A stretch of DNA of 33,301 nt, from assembly GCF_037997115.1 (NCBI RefSeq), contig NZ_CP150484.1:5988236-6021536 (forward strand), in the 5' to 3' direction. Made by a program: the position numbers and the translations under genes. Positions within the stretch are counted from its first letter, which is position 1; every line of letters begins with the position of its first letter. The stretch comes from Amycolatopsis coloradensis (lineage in GTDB: Bacteria; Actinomycetota; Actinomycetes; Mycobacteriales; Pseudonocardiaceae). Below the pieces are notes generated by a model, which was not told where the DNA came from, did not search any database, and was given only the letters and a program-made list of their open reading frames with translations. Below, one piece after another: positions 31,523-33,301 of this stretch.

Positions 31523-33229
31523 ATGCGAGTTCGGAGACGGGATGCCGGGCCCTCTGACAGAGGCATTCTTCAGAGAGGGTGGCTGCGCTACGCGCTGTGC
31601 CTGGTCGTGGCGGCCGCAGCGCTCGTGACGACGGCGGGTACGGCCGCCGCCGATCAGTTCCGCAACGGGCATTGGGTCCGCGGGGCGATCGAGCAGGAGT
31701 TCATCCGGCTGGGCACATTGTGGCCGGGTGGCCCGCCCACGGTGGGGGAACCCAACAGCGACGAGCTCGACGCCGCCCGCGGCGGCAGGTGGCAGGCCTT
31801 CGGCGTCGACACCAACCGCATCTACTGGCACCCCAACGTCGCCGGCGGCAAAGCGAACCAGGTCGGTGGGCTGATCCTGCAGAAGTGGCTGACCAATGGC
31901 GACGAACGAGGCACCCTGGGCTATCCCCTGGTCTCGGAAACCCCGGTCGACGGTGGCCGGTTCAACCACTTCGAAAGCGGCTCGATCTACTGGAAGAACG
32001 GTACAGCTGCGGCCTACATCGTGCGTGGCGCGATCCGGGACTACTGGGCCCAGGCGGACTGGGAGAAAGGAACTTACGGGTTCCCGGTCAGCGACGAGTA
32101 CGACTTCGGCGGCGGCCGGCGGCAGGACTTCGAACGCGGCTCCCTGTACTGGAACGTCCACATCATCGACGCCGAGACAGGTCCGCAGCAATACACGACG
32201 AGCACCACCCCGCAGCGGATCAACCCCAGCGACAGCACCACGGACCCCACCGCCATGGACGACATCGGACCGCGTCCAGGCCCTGACCTCGCGCCGACAG
32301 CGCTATCACCGCGGTGCAACGGCAACATCACCAACCCGGACCGGTGGACCGCCTGCTCCCGCAAGGGCTGGGTACTCAAGGAGCGCCGCAGCGAGAACGG
32401 CACCCTGCGGGAGATCGGCCGCCTCCCCTACACCGTGAGCCTCTCAGTCGAGTTCGACAAGGTCACCCAGTTCAACAGCGGGAACGCCGCCTGGAAACTC
32501 GACGCCAAAATCGACGTCGGCACCGGGCAGGAAAGCCTGGCCGGCGGCACCCGCGCTCACCTCGCGACCCCCTGCCTCACCAACACCTCCAAATGCGGCA
32601 CCGGCACCGTCCTGCCCACCAAGGAAGTGCCACTCACACCGAGCACCACCGTCGAGCACACCTGGAGCCAGTACGCCAACAACCTCGGCACAGCCGGAGC
32701 CATCGAGAAGTTCACCGGCCTGATCGGGATCACACTCAAGAACGCCGGTGGCCTGACCTGGTCCCACACCGACGCCTCCCTCGATGCCCGCTGTGACCGG
32801 GTCACCATCCGCACAGGCTGCGTGAATCCCACAGCGAAAACCGCCGTCGTCTACGACCCGGTCAAGAACCCTGCCATCGCCGCAGTGTCCCAGCACGTCT
32901 TCGACGCCCAAGCCAGCCTTCCCAGCCACTGGGGCAACCCGCAATACAACTACCTCACCCGCACCACCAACCAAACGATCATCGACGCCAACAGGAACAA
33001 GGCCTGCCCCTCAGGCAGCCCCGTCAGCTGCGACGAGTTCGCCATGGCCAGCACCTACCAAGGCGCCTCCAGAGTCGCCGCCAACGACTACTCCACCCGC
33101 ACCGTCCCCAAAGCCTCCAACGACTCCCAAGGCGGCATCATGAGCAACTACTACAACGCCACACGCATCCTCGACGGTGACCCCTTCGGCGTCGTCGCCA
33201 TCCTGCTCGACGGCCGCCAATCCTGGTAA
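31523..33229 (+). CDS. Exported LGFP-repeat protein with C-terminal NucA/NucB-type DNase domain
   Basis: The 568-aa product has a signal peptide (basic N-terminus, then YALCLVVAAAALVTTAGTAAA, cleavage likely before DQF). Residues about 50-215 hold LGFP repeats: GTLGYPLVSE, GGRFNHFESGSIYWKNG, GTYGFPVSDEYDFGGGRRQ, DFERGSLYW. These bind the actinobacterial cell wall. A linker region follows, then about residues 425-565 with the nuclease core (IIDANRNKACP, SCDEFAMASTYQGA, NDSQGG). Compared with the orphan module the CDEYPFA is CDEFAMA. The layout, exporter signal plus wall anchor plus nuclease, suits a secreted DNase toxin or nutrient nuclease. A hairpin follows the gene. Confidence 0.85.
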   Translation: MRVRRRDAGPSDRGILQRGWLRYALCLVVAAAALVTTAGTAAADQFRNGHWVRGAIEQEFIRLGTLWPGGPPTVGEPNSDELDAARGGRWQAFGVDTNRIYWHPNVAGGKANQVGGLILQKWLTNGDERGTLGYPLVSETPVDGGRFNHFESGSIYWKNGTAAAYIVRGAIRDYWAQADWEKGTYGFPVSDEYDFGGGRRQDFERGSLYWNVHIIDAETGPQQYTTSTTPQRINPSDSTTDPTAMDDIGPRPGPDLAPTALSPRCNGNITNPDRWTACSRKGWVLKERRSENGTLREIGRLPYTVSLSVEFDKVTQFNSGNAAWKLDAKIDVGTGQESLAGGTRAHLATPCLTNTSKCGTGTVLPTKEVPLTPSTTVEHTWSQYANNLGTAGAIEKFTGLIGITLKNAGGLTWSHTDASLDARCDRVTIRTGCVNPTAKTAVVYDPVKNPAIAAVSQHVFDAQASLPSHWGNPQYNYLTRTTNQTIIDANRNKACPSGSPVSCDEFAMASTYQGASRVAANDYSTRTVPKASNDSQGGIMSNYYNATRILDGDPFGVVAILLDGRQSW

Positions 33230-33280
33230 CCGCACTCACACAACACAGCGTCGTCTGAGACACCACACGATATGGTGCTG

Positions 33281-33301
33281 GCCGCCTCCTCACGAGGCGG
33301 C
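33281..33301 (+). terminator. Terminator hairpin at the window edge
   Basis: GCCGCCTC and GAGGCGGC form an 8-bp stem with a 5-base loop 51 bases after the nuclease gene. The window ends here, so any T-run cannot be seen. Confidence 0.6.

Overview
The window is high-GC DNA from an actinomycete, most likely of the Pseudonocardiales type (inference). The evidence is an Lsr2 nucleoid protein, a SAV2177-family methyltransferase, an ANTAR protein, an LGFP-repeat secreted protein, many GTG starts and many XRE-headed multidomain proteins. No ribosomal or core metabolic operon is present. It reads as an accessory region made of several mobile or recently rearranged blocks.

Layout. (1) 1-7.2 kb is a decayed prophage or integrative element: an AbrB-like gene, small phage-type genes, a large serine integrase broken by two frameshifts and lacking its catalytic N-terminus, single-span membrane proteins, two tRNA genes (Asn, Trp) and a 5'-truncated gene abutting tRNA-Trp. 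(2) 7.7-12.4 kb holds an unrecognised 340-aa protein, an ANTAR protein, a DUF2188 protein, a GNAT-like protein and two independently damaged LigD-type ATP-dependent DNA ligase copies. (3) 12.4-16.2 kb holds a small frameshifted gene, a methyltransferase/DUF6624 pair that overlap, then SAV2177-type methyltransferase, Lsr2 and NUDIX genes on the other strand. (4) 16.4-21.6 kb is a sugar block. A tightly overlapping minus-strand operon encodes an unknown protein, an RmlC-like protein, dTDP-glucose 4,6-dehydratase, a DegT-type aminotransferase and a sugar N-formyltransferase. Facing it is a MurG paralogue. Together they suggest synthesis and transfer of an N-formylated dTDP-4-amino-4,6-dideoxy sugar; RmlA and any ketoisomerase are not in the window. 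(5) 21.7-23.2 kb, divergent from the sugar operon, encodes an XRE-type HTH fused through a long middle region to a complete peptide deformylase domain. (6) 23.8-28 kb has an AraC-type regulator, a gene-poor stretch, and an XRE/P-loop (STAND-like) protein ending in six 28-residue repeats. (7) 28.3-33.3 kb carries two NucA/NucB-type DNase domains: a leaderless orphan domain followed by a gene resembling the Bacillus NucA inhibitor ComJ (Nin), and a full-length exported LGFP-repeat protein with the same nuclease domain at its C-terminus. A TPR gene interrupted by an in-frame stop lies between them.

The most interesting points are the nuclease/inhibitor block, which looks like a toxin/immunity arrangement with an orphan toxin module, and the juxtaposition of a regulator-deformylase fusion with an operon that makes a formylated sugar. 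The RmlC-like enzyme has also lost its catalytic histidine. All family assignments come from motif reading by eye; no database search was run.
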